From NCBI RefSeq assembly GCF_000819745.1, contig NZ_CDDA01000023.1, forward strand, positions 1 to 64,000: a stretch of DNA of 64,000 nucleotides, written 5' to 3'. A program made the translations under genes and the position numbers. The notes below the pieces were generated by a model that saw nothing but the letters and a program-made list of their open reading frames with translations, did no database searches and was not told where the DNA came from. How positions within the stretch are numbered: the first letter of the stretch is position 1; every line of letters begins with the position of its first letter. This document shows positions 21,894-33,613 of the stretch, in pieces. Origin of the DNA: Aeromonas bestiarum. GTDB taxonomy: Bacteria > Pseudomonadota > Gammaproteobacteria > Enterobacterales > Aeromonadaceae.

Positions 21894-23159
21894 TTACGCC
21901 TGCGGCGGGGTGCTTTCCGCATTGGAGAGCACGGCATCCATCTGCACCAGGGCACCGGTGGGCAGCTCGCTCACGCCAATCACGGTACGGGCCGGCAGAT
22001 AGCTCGGGAAGTATTTGGTATAGATGGCGTTGACCGCATCCAGATCCGCGATGTTTTTGACCTGAATATTGACCTTGACGATATCGTCCATCACGTGGTC
22101 GATGCTCTCGACGATGGCTTTGATATGGCTGAGGCACTGGGCGGTCTGCTCTTTGACACAACCGGTCAGGATCTTGCCAGTGGTGATATCCAGCGGCAGC
22201 TGAGCGGCCAGATGGTTGTAGTGGGAGAAGGCGACTGTCTGGCAATGGAGCGGGCTGCGTGGCGCCTTGTCGGTATTGCGGGCAGCGATCACCAGATTGT
22301 GTCTGTCTTCTACCAGCTGCGGCGGAGTGCCGTCACCGTGGGAGATGACAGCATCCATCTGCACCCTGGCACCCAGCGGCAGGGCAGTGGCGCTGATCAC
22401 GGAGCGGGCCGGCAGATAGGCGACGGCGCGGGCAATGGCGGAGTCCGGGAAGAAGGTGGTGTAGACCTCGTTGACGGCGTCCAGATCCGCGAGGCTGGTC
22501 AGGTAGATGTTCACCTTGACGATGTCGTCAAACGGCACATCAATGCTTTCCAGCACGGTTTTGATGTGGCGCAGACACTGACCCGCCTGTTCGCGGATGC
22601 CACCGGCGACCAGCTGGCCCGAGGCCGCATCGACCGGCAGTTGCGCGCCTATGTTGTTGTAGTGGGAGAAGGCGACGGTATGGGTCGAGAGCGGGTTGTG
22701 CGGTGCCTTGTCACTGTTGCGGGCCAGCTTCAACAGGGCGCAGGGCGCCTGCGGGAAGGTGCCTTCGCCATTGGAGATGATTGCGTCGATCTGCACCTGG
22801 GCATCCAGCGGCAGGGCGGCCACGGCGAGTGTGGTGCGGGTCGGCAGATAGCCCGGGAAGAATTCGCGATAGACGGCGTCGACCGCTTCCAGATCCGAAA
22901 TGTCTTTCAGGAAGATGGTGGCTTTGACCATATCGTCCATGACGTGGCCAATGCTCTCTATGATCGCCTTGAGGTTATTCAGGCACTGTCTGGCCTGTAC
23001 CTTGACGTCGCCACTCACCATCTTGCCGGTCTTGGGATCGACCGGTAACTGGGCAGAAATATTGTTGTAATGAGAGAAAGCCACCGTCTGGGTGTAGGGA
23101 CCCAGATCCTGGGGGGCATGGGCGGTATTTCTTGCAGCCTTGATGATGGTGCCACTCAT
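21894..23159 (-). CDS. Three-domain RidA (YjgF/UK114) fusion protein
   Basis: 421-aa protein made of three RidA-like domains in tandem (about residues 1-135, 145-278 and 288-421). Each repeats a block reading AFSHYN...AQLP(V/L)D, a VKVNI-like strand and a PxR segment. The arginine that binds the carboxylate in RidA imine deaminases is kept in all three (Arg108, Arg252, Arg391), and the acidic residue near the C-terminus is Asp in each (125, 269, 408). The tyrosine of the GPY motif is kept only in domain 1; domains 2 and 3 have NPL and SPL. Typical RidA is one domain of about 130 aa and trimeric, so the fusion may fold as a built-in trimer. Function beyond reactive imine handling is not known. 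AGAGGA precedes the ATG. Confidence 0.88.
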   Translation of the reverse strand: MSGTIIKAARNTAHAPQDLGPYTQTVAFSHYNNISAQLPVDPKTGKMVSGDVKVQARQCLNNLKAIIESIGHVMDDMVKATIFLKDISDLEAVDAVYREFFPGYLPTRTTLAVAALPLDAQVQIDAIISNGEGTFPQAPCALLKLARNSDKAPHNPLSTHTVAFSHYNNIGAQLPVDAASGQLVAGGIREQAGQCLRHIKTVLESIDVPFDDIVKVNIYLTSLADLDAVNEVYTTFFPDSAIARAVAYLPARSVISATALPLGARVQMDAVISHGDGTPPQLVEDRHNLVIAARNTDKAPRSPLHCQTVAFSHYNHLAAQLPLDITTGKILTGCVKEQTAQCLSHIKAIVESIDHVMDDIVKVNIQVKNIADLDAVNAIYTKYFPSYLPARTVIGVSELPTGALVQMDAVLSNAESTPPQA

Positions 23160-23931
23160 AGATATTCCTCTTTTTAGTATTCGTTGTTAACTCAGGTACA
23201 GGTTCCTCCCGTCCGAGTGCGCCAGCGGGTGCATCCCCGGTTATTATGTTTAATCCACTCAATAGCTGAATGGGATAAGAGAGGAAGGGACGGGGTTGAT
23301 TATTTCAGACGAGGCGATTCTATGAGTGGCCATCAGGGGATGCAAACCGGTGATTGCGTTTCTATGAGATGGCTCAACGCTTGGAAATATAGCTGTTTTG
23401 CTATTCAATTCAGGGTGAATACCATTCCTGGGTGGATCAAACAGGTCTGGTATCGCGGGCGAGCCCGTGTGGACTGGGTTCTTCCTTCCAGTGGGGAGGG
23501 GGCTGTGCTGTGAATGGGGCGTTAAAAATATTCGCAATCTTGCGGTTAACCGATTTTATTGTGCATAGATATGTATTTTTAAGCGTTTGGGACATCTATC
23601 CTGTCCGCTAAAAATATGCTAGCCCAAGGTCATGCAAAGACTAATAAAGATGTGGCTGGAATATAATTCAATATATTGCATAGGCGATGTTTTCATTGCA
23701 TTTGAATAGCCGCTTGTACGCTGATCCTGGCGATATTTTCCGTGTAAAATAGAGAGATAAATATGCCTTAAGGATGTAGTCGCCCTGTTGGCGGGTCGTG
23801 ATGGTGGGGCCAGCGGGTGGCTGGCCCGCCTGGGTGATGCAGGTCGGGCAGCCAGTATCACTTATCCGGTGGAGTAGAGGGTTGTGCGACTGGCGACCGT
23901 GTATGGGAGGGCAGCTTGCCCTCCTTGTCTA
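23160..23931. other. Intergenic region with hairpins, no supported gene
   Basis: About 770 bp between the RidA-fusion gene and the end of anmK, partly AT-rich (23520-23760). ORFs of 80-109 codons here lack ribosome binding sites and recognisable products. A nested hairpin, GGCGGG...CCCGCC around GGGCCAGC/GCTGGCCC, spans about 23790-23830. An 8-bp stem at 23906-23924 may end the anmK transcript. Confidence 0.45.
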
Positions 23932-25035
23932 TCAGGCGGGATAGAGGGCGCCTAGGACTGCAAGACGGCTGGCACCGGTAACGGCGGGCAGGTTGCCGGG
24001 TTTGCGGTGGATAAAGCGCTGCGCCAGCCAGGCAAATGCCGCACCCTCCATCCAGTCGGGGGCGATCCCCAGCTCGGCCGTGTTGGCGATGCGCCAGCCG
24101 GGCAGCAGGCTGGCCAGCTCCGCCAGCAGCGGGGCGTTATGGGCGCCGCCGCCGCAGACATACAGCTCGGGCCGGCTTTGCGCATCATCCAGTGCGGGCA
24201 GCTGGCGGGCTATGCTGTGGCAGGTGAGCGCCTGCAGGGTGCGCTGCACATCCGCCGGGGCATGGGCGTGGCCGGCCAGCTCGCCATCGAGCCAGTCGAG
24301 GGTGAACATCTCCCGCCCCGTGCTCTTGGGGGCGGGGGCTGCGAAGTAGGGGTGAGCCAGCAGTTTCTCAAGCAGCTCGGGAATAATCTGGCCGCTGGCG
24401 GCCCATTGGCCACCAGCGTCGTAGCTGCCGCTGTGCGGCTGATGCCGGCGATACCAGCCGTCGAGCAGGGTGTTGGCCGGGCCGGTATCGAAGCCATAGA
24501 CGCCGTCGGCCTGGCCCGGCAGCACAGAGATATTGGCGATGCCGCCTAGGTTCAGCACTACCCGCAGGGCGCCGGGTTTGGCAAACAGCGCCTGATGAAA
24601 GGCGGGCACCAAGGGCGCACCCTGACCGCCGAGGGCCATGTCCATGGTGCGAAAGTCGGCGATCACATCGATGCCGGTCAGAGCCGCCAGCAAGGCCGCG
24701 TTGCCGATCTGCAGGGTAAAGCCGAGCTGGGGTCGGTGACGTATGGTCTGGCCGTGGCTGCCGATGGCGCGAATATCGGCAGGCGTGAGGCCGGCCTTGG
24801 CCAGCAGGGCGTGGGTGGCTGCGGCAAACTCGCGGGCGACCAGGTTGTCGGCAACCCCCATGCGGTCGATCTCGTTGTCGCCCGGGGTGCAGAGCCGGTG
24901 CAGCTCGTGAGCGGTGGGCCAGGGGTGACTGAGGGCCGCCTCGACCCGCAGTTCATCCCCCTCGATCAGCACCAGCACGGCATCGATACCATCCATGCTG
25001 GTGCCGGACATCAAGCCTATATAGCGTTCGCTCAT
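23932..25035 (-). CDS. anmK: Anhydro-N-acetylmuramic acid kinase
   Basis: 367-aa cytosolic kinase that hydrolyses and phosphorylates 1,6-anhydro-MurNAc to MurNAc-6-P in peptidoglycan recycling. It begins MSERYIGLMSGTSMDGIDAVLVLIEGD, the family N-terminus and ATP-binding segment, and contains RVVLNLGGIANISVLPG near residue 167 and the GFDTGPANTLLD sugar-binding motif near 190. The ATG at 25035 has AAGGAG upstream. It lies 43 bp downstream of the endopeptidase gene mepM, so both act on the murein cycle and are likely one transcript. Confidence 0.96.
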   Translation of the reverse strand: MSERYIGLMSGTSMDGIDAVLVLIEGDELRVEAALSHPWPTAHELHRLCTPGDNEIDRMGVADNLVAREFAAATHALLAKAGLTPADIRAIGSHGQTIRHRPQLGFTLQIGNAALLAALTGIDVIADFRTMDMALGGQGAPLVPAFHQALFAKPGALRVVLNLGGIANISVLPGQADGVYGFDTGPANTLLDGWYRRHQPHSGSYDAGGQWAASGQIIPELLEKLLAHPYFAAPAPKSTGREMFTLDWLDGELAGHAHAPADVQRTLQALTCHSIARQLPALDDAQSRPELYVCGGGAHNAPLLAELASLLPGWRIANTAELGIAPDWMEGAAFAWLAQRFIHRKPGNLPAVTGASRLAVLGALYPA

Positions 25036-25078
25036 GACTGCTCCTTGTGGGTCGAGGTCTCTGGCCCGCAACGGCGGC

Positions 25079-26401
25079 TCAGTTACCGCCGTTGGTCCGC
25101 TTGTTCTGGGCCAGCTGCAGCTCAGGTTTGTCAAGCTGGTCGAGTTTGGCCAGTTGCGGCATCGCCAGCAGTTTGAAGTTGGCCAGCTCCCGCCCGCTGA
25201 GCGTCTCGGCCTGGGGCAGATTGAGGGTGCGCGGGTTCTTGTGCACGCCGCCCACCACGAATTCGTAGTGCAGGTGCGGGCCCGTGACGCGCCCGGTACC
25301 GCCCAGCTTGCCTATGGTCTGGCCCTGCTTCACCCGCTGCCCCTTGTTGACGGTGCGCTGGGAGAGGTGCAGGTACTTGGTCACATAGTTGCCGGCGTGC
25401 TTGATGAAGACATAGTTGCCGTTGAACTGGTTGTAACCGGCGGCCACCACGCTGCCGGAACCCGCCGCCATGATGGGGGTGCCCACAGGCGCCACATAGT
25501 CGATGCCGTTGTGGGGGCGGATCTTGCCGGTGACCGGGTGCAGGCGGCGCGGATTGAAGTTGGAACTGATGTACTTGAAGTTGACCGGCGCGCGCAGGAA
25601 GCTCTTGCGCATCGCCTTGCCCTCCGGCGTGTAGTAGTTGCCATCTTCGTTCAGCACGGCGCGATAGGTGGCGCCCTGGTTGACGAACTCGGCGGCCAGG
25701 ATGTCGCCGGAGGCCACCCGCTCGTCATCCTGATACTTCTCCTGATAGACCACCCGAAAGCTGTCCCCCGGTTGCAGGTCCTGGGCGAAGTCGATGTCCC
25801 AGCCGAAGATGGCGGCGAGATCCATGATCTGATCCTCTGTCATGCCCGCCTCGGCGGCGGCGCCCCAGAAGCTGGAGCGGATCTCGCCCTTGGCCACCTG
25901 CTCGCGGGTATCGAGCTCCAGCTTGACCGGTTTGGCCACGAAGCTGTCGGCCTTGCGGCTCACTTTCAGCGCCTGTTCCAGGCTGTGGGGATAATAGAGG
26001 CTGTGCAGATCGCCATTTTTGGTGAGCTTGAAGGTGAGCTCCTGGCCGGGTTTGAGCAGGCGCAGGGTATCCGTGCCCTCGAGCTGATCGATCAGGTGCA
26101 GATCCGTGGTGCTGAGGCCAAGGCGCTGGAAGATGACCCCCATGTTGTCGCCGCTGCGTACCTTCACCTGTTTGGTGATGTAGCTGGGCTTGGGCGGGGT
26201 GACGGGCAGCTCGGCCTGGGCCAGCAGCTCGTCCTCGTCGGCTTGCGGCTCGGTGGCAAGCTCGTTGCCGTTGTCATCGACCCGAGTGGCGACCGCCTGT
26301 TCGCTTGGCCAGGCCGCCAGCATCATCACCATGATGCTCAGGATCAGCACCATCTTGCGGTGCCAGGTGGGGAGAGAGTTGAAGGCGTTCCAAATAACCA
26401 T
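25079..26401 (-). CDS. mepM: M23 murein DD-endopeptidase, MepM-like
   Basis: 440-aa envelope protease that cleaves peptide cross-links in peptidoglycan. One N-terminal hydrophobic segment (about residues 16-33) anchors or exports it. It is followed by an OapA/LysM-like region (about 75-150) and the M23 peptidase domain near residues 290-400, with zinc ligands in RPHNGIDYVAP and GPHLHYEF. It is paired with anmK downstream and divergent from tyrS, a common gammaproteobacterial order. Its start codon lies inside a tandem sequence duplication described separately. Confidence 0.94.
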   Translation of the reverse strand: MVIWNAFNSLPTWHRKMVLILSIMVMMLAAWPSEQAVATRVDDNGNELATEPQADEDELLAQAELPVTPPKPSYITKQVKVRSGDNMGVIFQRLGLSTTDLHLIDQLEGTDTLRLLKPGQELTFKLTKNGDLHSLYYPHSLEQALKVSRKADSFVAKPVKLELDTREQVAKGEIRSSFWGAAAEAGMTEDQIMDLAAIFGWDIDFAQDLQPGDSFRVVYQEKYQDDERVASGDILAAEFVNQGATYRAVLNEDGNYYTPEGKAMRKSFLRAPVNFKYISSNFNPRRLHPVTGKIRPHNGIDYVAPVGTPIMAAGSGSVVAAGYNQFNGNYVFIKHAGNYVTKYLHLSQRTVNKGQRVKQGQTIGKLGGTGRVTGPHLHYEFVVGGVHKNPRTLNLPQAETLSGRELANFKLLAMPQLAKLDQLDKPELQLAQNKRTNGGN

Positions 26402-26569
26402 GCGAAGCTGACGAAGTTGGGCAGAAAAGAGAGTCGGAGTTTACAGCCTTTCTAATTGACCTGCCATGCCAGCCACAATGGGAGAATGTTGCAAATGGTC
26501 ATATGAAGCTGACTAAGTCGGGCAGAATGGGCGGATTTTACAGCCTTTCCAATTGGCCCGCCATTCCAG
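26387..26569. repeat. Imperfect tandem direct repeat in the mepM/tyrS leader
   Basis: Two copies with a 101-bp period: copy 1 about 26387-26470 and copy 2 about 26488-26569. Shared blocks include GAAGCTGAC, GGGCAGAA, TTTACAGCCTTTC and AATTG, then GCCAT-CCAG. Copy 1 covers the first four codons and start of mepM; copy 2 is a decayed version with CATATG at the equivalent point. It lies in the divergent promoter region. Confidence 0.8.
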
Positions 26570-26612
26570 TAATATGTTTGGCCCTGTGGAATCGTGATTG
26601 GAGAGTCAAAAA

Positions 26613-27812
26613 ATGTCCCAGCTCGAGGTGGCGCTAGCCGAGATCAAGCGCGGAGCGGAAGAAATTCTGGTGGAAGAAGAACTTGTCGCCAAGTTGAAGG
26701 AAGGGCGCCCGCTGCGCATCAAGTTGGGGATGGATCCGACGGCTCCCGACATTCACCTGGGTCATACCGTGATCCTCAACAAGCTGAAGACCTTCCAGGA
26801 TCTGGGCCACGAGATCATCCTGCTGATCGGCGACTTCACCGCCATGGTGGGTGATCCCTCCGGCAAGAACAGCACCCGTCCGCCGCTCTCCGAAGAGGCC
26901 ATCAAGCACAACGCCCTCACCTATGCCGAGCAGGCGTTCAAGATCCTCGATCCCGCCAAGACCCGCATCGAGTACAACTCCAGCTGGCTGGGCGAGCTGG
27001 GCGCGACCGGCATGATCAAGCTGGCGGCCAAGCAGACAGTGGCCCGCATGATGGAGCGCGACGACTTCAAGAAGCGCTACACCGGCGGCCAATCCATCGC
27101 GATTCACGAATTCCTCTATCCGCTGCTGCAAGGCTATGACTCGGTCGCGCTGAAGGCGGACGTCGAGCTGGGTGGTACCGATCAGAAGTTCAACCTGCTG
27201 ATGGGCCGCGAGCTGCAAAAAGATGCCGGCATGGCCGCCCAGTGCGTGCTGATGATGCCGCTGCTGGTCGGTCTGGACGGCGTCAAGAAGATGTCCAAGT
27301 CCGCCGCCAACTACATAGGCGTGCACGACGCCCCGGGCGAGATGTTCGGCAAGATCATGTCCATCACAGATGACCTGATGTGGAACTACTACGAGCTGCT
27401 CTCCTCTCGCCCGCTTTCCGACATCGAAGGCTTCAAGGCGGGCATTGCCGCGAATACCCTGAACCCGCGCGATGTTAAGATCTGGCTGGCCAAAGAGATC
27501 ATCACCCGCTACCACGATGAAGCGGCAGCCGAAGCGGCTCACGAAGATTTCACCCAGCGTTTCTCCAAGAACGCCATCCCGGACGAGATGCCGGAAGTCG
27601 AGCTGGCACTGGAAGGCGAAGGTCTGCCGATCGCCAACCTGCTCAAGGATGCCGATCTGGTGGCCACCACCTCAGAGGCGCTGCGCATGATCAAGCAGGG
27701 CGCGGTCAAGGTTGACGGCGACAAGCTGGACGATGGCAAGGCACTCATAGGTGCCGGTACCGCCGTCTATCAGGTCGGCAAGCGCAAGTTTGCCCGGGTG
27801 ACGGTCAAGTAA
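26613..27812 (+). CDS. tyrS: Tyrosyl-tRNA synthetase
   Basis: 399-aa class I aminoacyl-tRNA synthetase charging tRNA-Tyr. The HIGH-type motif is HLGH in [14 protein letters not shown] (about residues 39-50), the KMSKS loop is [12 protein letters not shown] (about 228), and a C-terminal S4 RNA-binding domain covers about residues 335-399. The ATG at 26613 has GGAGAG upstream; the in-frame TTG at 26598 is less likely. Length and the KMSKS/S4 arrangement fit the shorter TyrS group seen in Vibrio and Haemophilus. Confidence 0.97.
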   Translation: MSQLEVALAEIKRGAEEILVEEELVAKLKEGRPLRIKLGMDPTAPDIHLGHTVILNKLKTFQDLGHEIILLIGDFTAMVGDPSGKNSTRPPLSEEAIKHNALTYAEQAFKILDPAKTRIEYNSSWLGELGATGMIKLAAKQTVARMMERDDFKKRYTGGQSIAIHEFLYPLLQGYDSVALKADVELGGTDQKFNLLMGRELQKDAGMAAQCVLMMPLLVGLDGVKKMSKSAANYIGVHDAPGEMFGKIMSITDDLMWNYYELLSSRPLSDIEGFKAGIAANTLNPRDVKIWLAKEIITRYHDEAAAEAAHEDFTQRFSKNAIPDEMPEVELALEGEGLPIANLLKDADLVATTSEALRMIKQGAVKVDGDKLDDGKALIGAGTAVYQVGKRKFARVTVK

Positions 27813-27828
27813 GCCAAACCTTCCTGCT

Positions 27829-27858
27829 AAAAAAGGCCTCCATATGGAGGCCTTTTTG
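27829..27858. terminator. Bidirectional terminator between tyrS and GH63 gene
   Basis: A perfect 14-bp palindromic stem (27830-27843 with 27844-27857) has A/T runs at both ends, so it can terminate tyrS and the convergent glycosidase gene. Confidence 0.85.
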
Positions 27859-27885
27859 TTGGCTAATTCCCGCTGGAAGAAGGGA

Positions 27886-30378
<2,493 letters not shown>

Positions 30379-30550
30379 TTACGATTTTGTAGGTTAAATA
30401 AGGTGCTTTTTTAGCGTTTATTTTAGTGAAATCGTTTGCAAGAGACATTGTAGGGGAATGCTGCGGGCCATATTGGCGCTTCGTCACACTGTGGAGCGAG
30501 GGGGTGTGAGCCGGATCACCGGGTTACACGAGGTTACATTGCAGGGTGTT

Positions 30551-31354
30551 TTAGTAACTATTTACTTGACGTTGAGTGTCCATTGAGGGACAGGTACGCA
30601 GATATTGGTGGGGAGTCAGACCGAACTCCTGCTTGAAACGGGCGGCGAAGCGGCTGGGAGCGTCATAACCGCAGGCGAGGGCCACCTCCAGCGGAGTGAG
30701 GGCCTGTTGCAGCAGGGTGAGGGCGTGGCCCATGCGCACCTGGGCCAGCAGCTGACGAAAGCTGCGCCCCTCGGCGGCCAGCTTGCGCACCAGGGAGGCG
30801 CGGCTCATGGCGAAGTGGGGGGCTATGGTCTCCAGCCTGTGGTCGGCGCCGGGCTCCACCCCGAGGTAGCGGGCCAGCCGCTCCCCGAGCGTCATTGTGC
30901 TGGCGGGAAACAGCAGGTCGAGACCGCCGGCGGCCTGCAGCTCGGCATAGAAGCCGTGCAACAGCTGGGTCTGGGTGGCCTGGCTCAGCGTGCGGCTGGC
31001 CATGGAGCAGACCAGCTCGAAGCAGAACGCCAGCGCCGGACTTATCTCAAGGCGCGGTTCCCTGAGCCGGGTGCCCGGGGCGTCAGTCAGCCACTCGGTA
31101 GGGGGCGGGGCCAGCAGGGTCAGGGCATGGGAGCTGAACTTGCCCTGTTCGGGCTGGTTGACGAAGGTGAGCTGGTGGCCTGCCGGGATCAGCAGCCAGC
31201 TCCCCTTGTCAAACGACAGACGTCTATCCTGCCACCACAGCTGCTTGTGGCCCTGTTGTACCCAGATGATGGTCGGCGCATAGATGAGCACCCTGTGCAG
31301 CGGCTGCTGACGGATCCCGAGATAGTGATGCAGTTGCAGCAAGGGGGCGCTCAT
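30551..31354 (-). CDS. AraC-family transcriptional regulator
   Basis: 267-aa regulator with an N-terminal cupin-like sensing domain (about 1-140) and a C-terminal pair of helix-turn-helix motifs: FAMSRASLVRKLAAEGRSFRQLLAQVRMGHALTLL and PLEVALACGYDAPSRFAARFKQEFGLTPHQY (about 185-255), the AraC/XylS signature. The ATG at 31354 has GGAG upstream and is only 11 bp after the PEBP gene, so the two are co-transcribed. Effector and targets are unknown. Confidence 0.92.
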   Translation of the reverse strand: MSAPLLQLHHYLGIRQQPLHRVLIYAPTIIWVQQGHKQLWWQDRRLSFDKGSWLLIPAGHQLTFVNQPEQGKFSSHALTLLAPPPTEWLTDAPGTRLREPRLEISPALAFCFELVCSMASRTLSQATQTQLLHGFYAELQAAGGLDLLFPASTMTLGERLARYLGVEPGADHRLETIAPHFAMSRASLVRKLAAEGRSFRQLLAQVRMGHALTLLQQALTPLEVALACGYDAPSRFAARFKQEFGLTPHQYLRTCPSMDTQRQVNSY

Positions 31355-31365
31355 CCGGCGGGCTC

Positions 31366-31902
31366 CTAGGGGGTGACGAAGGTGGCGGTCAGGGTGGCCT
31401 TGCCCAGCGCCATGGCATTGAGCATGTAGCCTACCATGGCGGGCGGGGTATCTGCCTTGACCTCCAGGGGCTGGGGCAGGGCCCAGGCGGTGAACTGGTA
31501 GCGGTGCATGCCGTGACCGGCGGGCGGGCAGGGGCCGCCGTAGCCCTGGCTGCCAAAGTCGGTTCCGAGCTCAAGGCCCTGTTTGAGTTTGCCGGAGACG
31601 TTGCTGGCAAGTGAACTCTGGTTGGCCGGCAGGTTCACCACCAGCCAGTGCCACCAGCCGCTGCCGGTGGGGGCGTCGGGATCATAGGCGGTGATGGCAA
31701 CGCTCTTGGTGCCGGCCGGCAGATCCTGCCAGCTCAGCTGGGGCGAGCGGTTCTCCCCCTTGCAGCCGAAGCCGTTGAAGCTGAACGCCTTGTCCATCAG
31801 CTGGCCTTCCTGAATGTCAGTGCTCTTCAAGGTCATGGCAGAGGCGGGCAGGGCCGCCAGGCACAGCAGGGAGAGCAGGGTGGAACGCAGGGGTAATTTC
31901 AT
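31366..31902 (-). CDS. Periplasmic YbhB/PEBP-family protein
   Basis: 178-aa phosphatidylethanolamine-binding-like protein (YbhB/YbcL, Raf-kinase-inhibitor fold). A signal peptide covers about residues 1-22 (ending ASA). The ligand-site motifs are AITAYDPDAPTGSGWWHWLVVNLP (about 69-92) and YGGPCPPAGHGMHRYQFTAWAL (about 121-142). A GAGGAG ribosome binding site precedes the ATG. It is the first gene of a two-gene unit with the AraC regulator. Confidence 0.92.
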   Translation of the reverse strand: MKLPLRSTLLSLLCLAALPASAMTLKSTDIQEGQLMDKAFSFNGFGCKGENRSPQLSWQDLPAGTKSVAITAYDPDAPTGSGWWHWLVVNLPANQSSLASNVSGKLKQGLELGTDFGSQGYGGPCPPAGHGMHRYQFTAWALPQPLEVKADTPPAMVGYMLNAMALGKATLTATFVTP

Positions 31903-32114
31903 TGTGGTGCTCCTCTATGGATGACGGGATCCCGCCGAGAGGATCCTGATGACGGGATCAGTCTAGCGAAGCGGGGCGATTCGGGTGCAACCAAAAGGCT
32001 CAATATCGGGTTGTCGGTGGCGGATTGTGAGCCGAACTGTATCTGGGCGGGAAAAGAGTGGGGCGGCGAGGTGAGACGGCAAAGGAGGGGGCCCGCTCGT
32101 GGTGCGGCGGCCAT

Positions 32115-32145
32115 AAAAAAAACCGGCCTCCATGAGGCCGGTTTT
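32115..32145 (-). terminator. Terminator of the adenylosuccinate synthetase gene
   Basis: A 12-bp stem (32119-32130 with 32134-32145) with a 3-nt loop is followed on the minus strand by a T-rich tract (A run 32115-32122), 28 bp after the stop codon. Confidence 0.85.
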
Positions 32146-32173
32146 GACATCTTGCTGGCAGCAGCGAGGCGGC

Positions 32174-33430
32174 TTAGCGCAGTATCATCTGCTCGCGGCC
32201 CGGGCCGACGGAGACCATGGGAACCGGCACACCCAGTAGGGCTTCGATGCGCAGCACGTAGTGCTGGGCAGCCTTGGGCAAGTCTTCAAACTTGCGGATG
32301 TGGGAGATGTCTTCGCTCCAGGCTTCCATGGACTCGTACACCGGCTTCAGACCGGCGGTCTGCGGCCAGATCGGGTTCTCGGTGTTGGCACCTTCGTAGG
32401 CGACGCAGATCTTCAGATCCGGCATGCCGGAGAGGCAGTCCAGCTTGGTCAGGGCGATTTCGTTGGCGGCCTGGATCTCAAGACCCTGCTTGGTGGCAAC
32501 GGCGTCGAAGTAGCCGATGTCACGGGGACGGCCTGTGGTGGCACCGAACTCGTTGGCGAACTTGCGGAACTCTTCCTGGTTCTCCATGGCGGTGATCAGG
32601 GTGCCGGTACCAACAGAGGTACTGAACGCCTTGGCCACGGCAATCACGCGCTCGGGGCGCAGAGCCGGCAGGCCGCCACCGATACCGGCGTAAGCGCCGG
32701 AAACGTGGGAAGAGGTCACCCAGGGATATTCGCCATAGATGAGGTCACGGCCGGCGCCCAGCTGGGCTTCGAACAGCAGGGTGCCGTTCTGGGCCTGAAT
32801 GGCCTTGAGCGGTTCGCTGACGTTGCAGACGGCGTCGATCCAGGGGGCGGACACTTCCAGCAGCCAGTCGGCCATTTCCTGGGCGGTCTGGCTGAACTCG
32901 AAGCTCGGGTAGAGGGCTTTGAGCTGCGGCAGTTTCCAGTCGAGGAAGAACTGGATGCGCTCGACCAGCACGTCCGGCTGTTTCAGCCAGCCGACCAGGA
33001 TCGCTTTTTTCATGACCCGATCACCGTAAGCCGGGGCTATGCCCTGACGGGTGGAGCCATAGGCGCCATCACCCAGACGGACTTCTTCCAGGGTATCTTC
33101 CAGCGCATGGATCGGCAGGCAGAAGGTGGCGCGATCGGAGATGGCCAGTTTCGGGGTCACGCCGGCGGCTTTCACTTCAGCCAGCTCGCGGGTCAGCGGC
33201 TCCGGGCTGATAACCATGCCAGGGCCGAGGACAACCAGGCACTCCGGGTTGAATACGCCGCTCGGCAACTGGTGCAGCTTGAAGGTGCCCAGGTCGTTGA
33301 CGACGGTGTGGCCGGCGTTGTTGCCGCCCTGAAAACGGATGCTGGCGGCGGATTGACCTGCCAGATAATCGACGATGCGGCCTTTGCCTTCATCACCCCA
33401 GTTAGCACCTACGACTACGATAGACGACAT
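32174..33430 (-). CDS. Divergent adenylosuccinate synthetase paralogue
   Basis: 418-aa GTP-dependent ligase of the PurA family, which joins IMP and aspartate. The phosphate loop and catalytic pair are intact (WGDEGKG, Asp13; GNNAGHT, His41), as are ATTGRPR (about 297-303) and LTKLDCLSG. It differs from canonical enterobacterial PurA as I recall it: the IMP loop reads FEAQLGAGRD instead of FEGAQGTLLD, GTTGRG is GSTRQG, and the Arg143 equivalent is Lys. It lacks the Asp-to-Ser change of PurZ. It is divergent from a LysR gene and not next to hflC or rnr, so I infer an accessory second copy. The product could differ from adenylosuccinate. Confidence 0.8.
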   Translation of the reverse strand: MSSIVVVGANWGDEGKGRIVDYLAGQSAASIRFQGGNNAGHTVVNDLGTFKLHQLPSGVFNPECLVVLGPGMVISPEPLTRELAEVKAAGVTPKLAISDRATFCLPIHALEDTLEEVRLGDGAYGSTRQGIAPAYGDRVMKKAILVGWLKQPDVLVERIQFFLDWKLPQLKALYPSFEFSQTAQEMADWLLEVSAPWIDAVCNVSEPLKAIQAQNGTLLFEAQLGAGRDLIYGEYPWVTSSHVSGAYAGIGGGLPALRPERVIAVAKAFSTSVGTGTLITAMENQEEFRKFANEFGATTGRPRDIGYFDAVATKQGLEIQAANEIALTKLDCLSGMPDLKICVAYEGANTENPIWPQTAGLKPVYESMEAWSEDISHIRKFEDLPKAAQHYVLRIEALLGVPVPMVSVGPGREQMILR

Positions 33431-33613
33431 GACTCTTTCTCCTAAGACGTTAGGCGTCCATCCTAGGAGGCTGGGGCGGATTAGAAAAATTAATTATCTT
33501 TATAATTCCGATAAGAAAACCATATACTCGTGGTGAATTTACCGGCAAGACCCCCAGTGTTGCCGCGCTGGCCCGCGTCATGGGCGCAGATGTGGAAAAA
33601 CAAGAGGACCCTC

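Noticed and set aside
23184..23513. 109-codon ORF upstream of the RidA-fusion gene
   Set aside because: It overlaps the RidA-fusion promoter and start region on the other strand and has no supporting features.
32174..33430. PurZ (2-aminoadenylosuccinate synthetase) identity
   Set aside because: The catalytic Asp of WGDEGKG is kept, whereas PurZ enzymes have lost it; no phage genes lie nearby.
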